Below, piece after piece: positions 6,038 through 6,359 of a DNA stretch of 6,359 nt (the first letter of the stretch is position 1; each line of letters opens with the position of its first letter). The translations under genes and the position numbers were made by a program. The notes below the pieces were generated by a model. The model had not been told where the DNA came from and did no database searches. It saw nothing but the letters and a program-made list of their open reading frames with translations. This DNA is from Promethearchaeia archaeon (GTDB lineage: Archaea > Asgardarchaeota > Lokiarchaeia > Sigyniarchaeales > SOKP01): contig JAHQWX010000114.1 of NCBI GenBank assembly GCA_029856375.1, positions 1 to 6,359 on the forward strand, written 5' to 3'.

Positions 6038-6359
6038 TTATTGAGGTTTTTTCCTTTTACTGAATAGATCCTTTAGCTCTGACATGATTGCACCTCTTAA
6101 AGTGGCAGGGCTAGCGGATCTCGCTGCTCCGGGACCTCCAGGGCCAGCGGGTGGTCTCCCGGGAGGAGGGGGCGGTGCTCCAGGTGGGCCTCCAGGTGGT
6201 GCTCCAGGTGGGCCTCCAGGTGGTGCTCCAGGTGCGGCACTAGGTGCAGCTCCAGGCAAAGGTGCAGCGACTCCTTGAGCTACTTTTGCTTGTAGAGACG
6301 ACATTTGCCCTTCGATTCCTGAAATTCTTGAATTTATCGAAGATAAACTTTGATCGACC
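6038..6359 (-). CDS. Coiled-coil, polyproline-linker protein, N-terminus cut by window edge
   Basis: The frame is open to the right edge, so the ATG at 6304 is internal; 106 residues are visible. Residues 1-27 (VDQSLSSINSRISGIEGQ then MSSLQAKVA) carry V, L, I, I, I, M, L, V at positions 1, 5, 8, 12, 15, 19, 22, 26, a perfect 4-3 heptad, so this part forms a coiled coil, probably oligomeric. Residues 31-79 are almost only Pro, Gly and Ala, with repeats GAPPGGPP and a run of five prolines (62-66). The tail 86-106 (TLRGAIMSELKDLFSKRKKP) is an amphipathic helix with a basic end. The linker-coding DNA is far richer in G+C than anything else here. No family is recognised. The layout (oligomerising coiled coil, polyproline, short helix) is that of an adaptor; in an Asgard archaeon the polyproline could be a profilin ligand, but that is inference. 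Stop is TAA at 6040-6038. Confidence 0.8.
   Translation of the reverse strand, partial: VDQSLSSINSRISGIEGQMSSLQAKVAQGVAAPLPGAAPSAAPGAPPGGPPGAPPGGPPGAPPPPPGRPPAGPGGPGAARSASPATLRGAIMSELKDLFSKRKKPQ
6174..6245 (-). repeat. 24-bp tandem repeat coding the Pro-Gly-Ala linker
   Basis: Two perfect 24-bp copies lie at 6174-6197 and 6198-6221 (each begins GGTGCTCCAGGTGGGCCTCC on the plus strand), followed by a degenerate third at 6222-6245 whose second half has changed. The unit is a multiple of three and codes eight residues of the GAPPGGPP type on the minus strand, so copies can be gained or lost without shifting the frame. Identical codons in adjacent copies point to recent expansion. Confidence 0.85.

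Noticed and set aside
6174..6245. Tandem repeats considered as a CRISPR array
   Set aside because: Units are directly adjacent with no unique spacers and lie in frame inside a coding region.
6084..6278. Plus-strand Gly/Ala/Pro-rich open frame of 64 codons
   Set aside because: Complement of the polyproline linker; the minus strand is the coding one because it alone continues into the perfect heptad coiled coil.
6302..6304. ATG 6304 as the start of the proline-rich protein
   Set aside because: The heptad pattern runs straight through this Met into upstream codons to the window edge, so it is internal.

Overview
The window is very A+T-rich and gene-dense, and it looks archaeal. The best lineage evidence is an Elf1/ELOF1-type zinc-ribbon protein (3341-4078, + strand) with the MGRRKxK-like basic N-terminus and the EPVDxY...ID signature, in a setting of other CPxC zinc-ribbon genes, TATA-like promoter elements and little Shine-Dalgarno use. 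Together with a proline-rich coiled-coil protein at the right edge this suggests an Asgard-type (Lokiarchaeia-like) archaeon. That lineage call is an inference, not proven by the sequence.

Layout. (1) 1-3113, minus strand: three tightly packed genes read leftwards: a 364-aa largely helical protein with a GTG start, a 325-aa protein with two zinc ribbons, and a third protein (350 residues visible) cut by the left window edge. Neighbouring genes overlap by 4 and 8 bases at near-identical ATGAATGA junctions, so they are almost certainly co-transcribed and translationally coupled. I recognise no named family in the first and third. The middle one is an internal tandem duplication of a zinc-ribbon-plus-globular-domain unit. 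(2) 3114-3340: a 227-bp divergent promoter region with a TATA-like element for each side. (3) 3341-4078, plus strand: the Elf1-like gene, with two successive zinc ribbons where ELOF1 has one, a helical extension and a very acidic tail. Its reading frame has no ATG, GTG or TTG upstream of the conserved N-terminus; the codon at the expected Met is ATA. (4) 4067-5839, minus strand: a 590-aa protein of unknown function, convergent with and overlapping the Elf1-like gene by 12 bp. (5) 5840-6037: an A+T-rich intergenic region. (6) 6038 to the right edge, minus strand: the C-terminal 106 residues of a protein with a perfect heptad coiled coil, a collagen-like/polyproline linker coded by a G+C-rich 24-bp tandem repeat, and a short amphipathic basic C-terminal helix.

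How the genes work together is not clear. The Elf1-like protein is expected to act on the archaeal RNA polymerase elongation complex. The three-gene operon diverges from the same promoter region, which is at most weak evidence of a link to transcription. No CRISPR array, tRNA, rRNA, insertion sequence or integrase is visible.
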